From: a virus | Length of the DNA: 20,591 bases | Reading direction: 5' to 3' (one strand) | Virus record (IMG/VR): IMGVR_UViG_3300017706_000834 | Span: 1-20,591 of that record | Shown: one piece after another, positions 20,534 to 20,591 of the stretch | How positions within the stretch are numbered: position 1 is the stretch's first letter | Layout of the letters: each line of letters starts with the position of its first letter | Position numbers and translations under genes: made by a program | Notes under the pieces: generated by a model | Seen by the model: only the letters and a program-made list of their open reading frames with translations | Database searches by the model: none | Told to the model about the DNA's origin: nothing

Positions 20534-20591
20534 CTTCGAGTCCCTCCATTACGCCTTCACTTGCTTTATTAAATCTAAGTTCAATGAGACC
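20487..20591 (-). CDS. C-terminal fragment of an upstream gene (uncertain frame)
   Basis: An open frame enters from the window edge, reading ELRFNKASEGVMEGLEDD and stopping at TAG (20487-20489), inside the lipoprotein gene by 47 bases. The composition is plausible for a protein end, but the overlap is long. Another frame entering at the edge stops earlier at about 20549, just before the ribosome site of the lipoprotein gene. With only 105 bases visible, neither can be confirmed. Confidence 0.35.
   Translation of the reverse strand, partial: GLIELRFNKASEGVMEGLEDDTEVLYNLSTNPSN

Noticed and set aside
1-20591. CRISPR array, tRNA, rRNA, insertion sequence
   Set aside because: No regularly spaced direct repeats, cloverleaf, rRNA signatures or transposase motifs were seen on either strand by reading.

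Overview
This is an AT-rich window in which every convincing gene lies on the minus strand. It reads as part of a T4-like marine myovirus genome. Supporting this are a T4-family RNase H, a T4-type lysozyme, phage nrdA/nrdB with glutaredoxin, PhoH, a RecB-like exonuclease, a tail-fibre-like protein, densely overlapping genes (many ATGA or TAATG junctions), and several exact matches to the T4 late promoter box TATAAATA. The low GC and gene set resemble phages of SAR11-type marine bacteria; the host is an inference. I saw no tRNA, rRNA, CRISPR array or insertion sequence.

In transcription order (high to low coordinates): (1) 20591-15175 holds a lipoprotein gene and then an nrd operon: nrdA, a small linker ORF, nrdB, an exported c-type cytochrome, glutaredoxin, a 42-residue zinc-ribbon protein and a GIY-YIG-like nuclease. 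(2) 15133-13257 holds a small acidic protein, rnh, a conserved phage protein and a small basic protein. (3) 13207-10161 holds a SWIM zinc-finger protein, two conserved phage proteins, PhoH, two small membrane proteins, a RecB-like nuclease and a hypothetical. (4) 10101-7590 holds a HAD phosphatase, small conserved proteins, a tail-fibre-like protein and a 58-residue protein. (5) 7576-6685 holds the endolysin and a monocistronic gene for a membrane protein with a histone-H1-like tail, closed by a hairpin terminator. (6) 6620-1 holds a late cassette: a small beta-rich protein, two paralogous single-TM/coiled-coil proteins, CsgF, CsgG, two curlin-like proteins flanking a FecR-domain protein, and a CHASE2-class III adenylate/guanylate cyclase cut by the window edge.

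Two promoter classes are visible. Four near-identical sigma70-type promoters (TTTACA, 17-nt spacer ending TGG, TATAAT) precede nrdA, the 15133 gene, the 13207 gene and the 10101 gene. In each the predicted transcription start falls 0-4 nt before the ATG, so these mRNAs should be leaderless or nearly so. TATAAATA late boxes precede the 6620 cassette, the 2501 curlin, the 7032 gene, the 8944 gene and the 10101 gene.

The most interesting system is the late-expressed curli (type VIII secretion) cassette combined with a FecR protein and an apparently active cyclase. Together these suggest that the phage remodels the host surface, or builds an amyloid or pore, and produces a cyclic nucleotide signal late in infection. 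The periplasmic cytochrome c inside the nucleotide-synthesis operon is the second most unusual gene. From memory, curli genes have been reported in metagenome-derived pelagimyophages, so csgG/csgF themselves may not be new; the full architecture and the leaderless promoters deserve checking.
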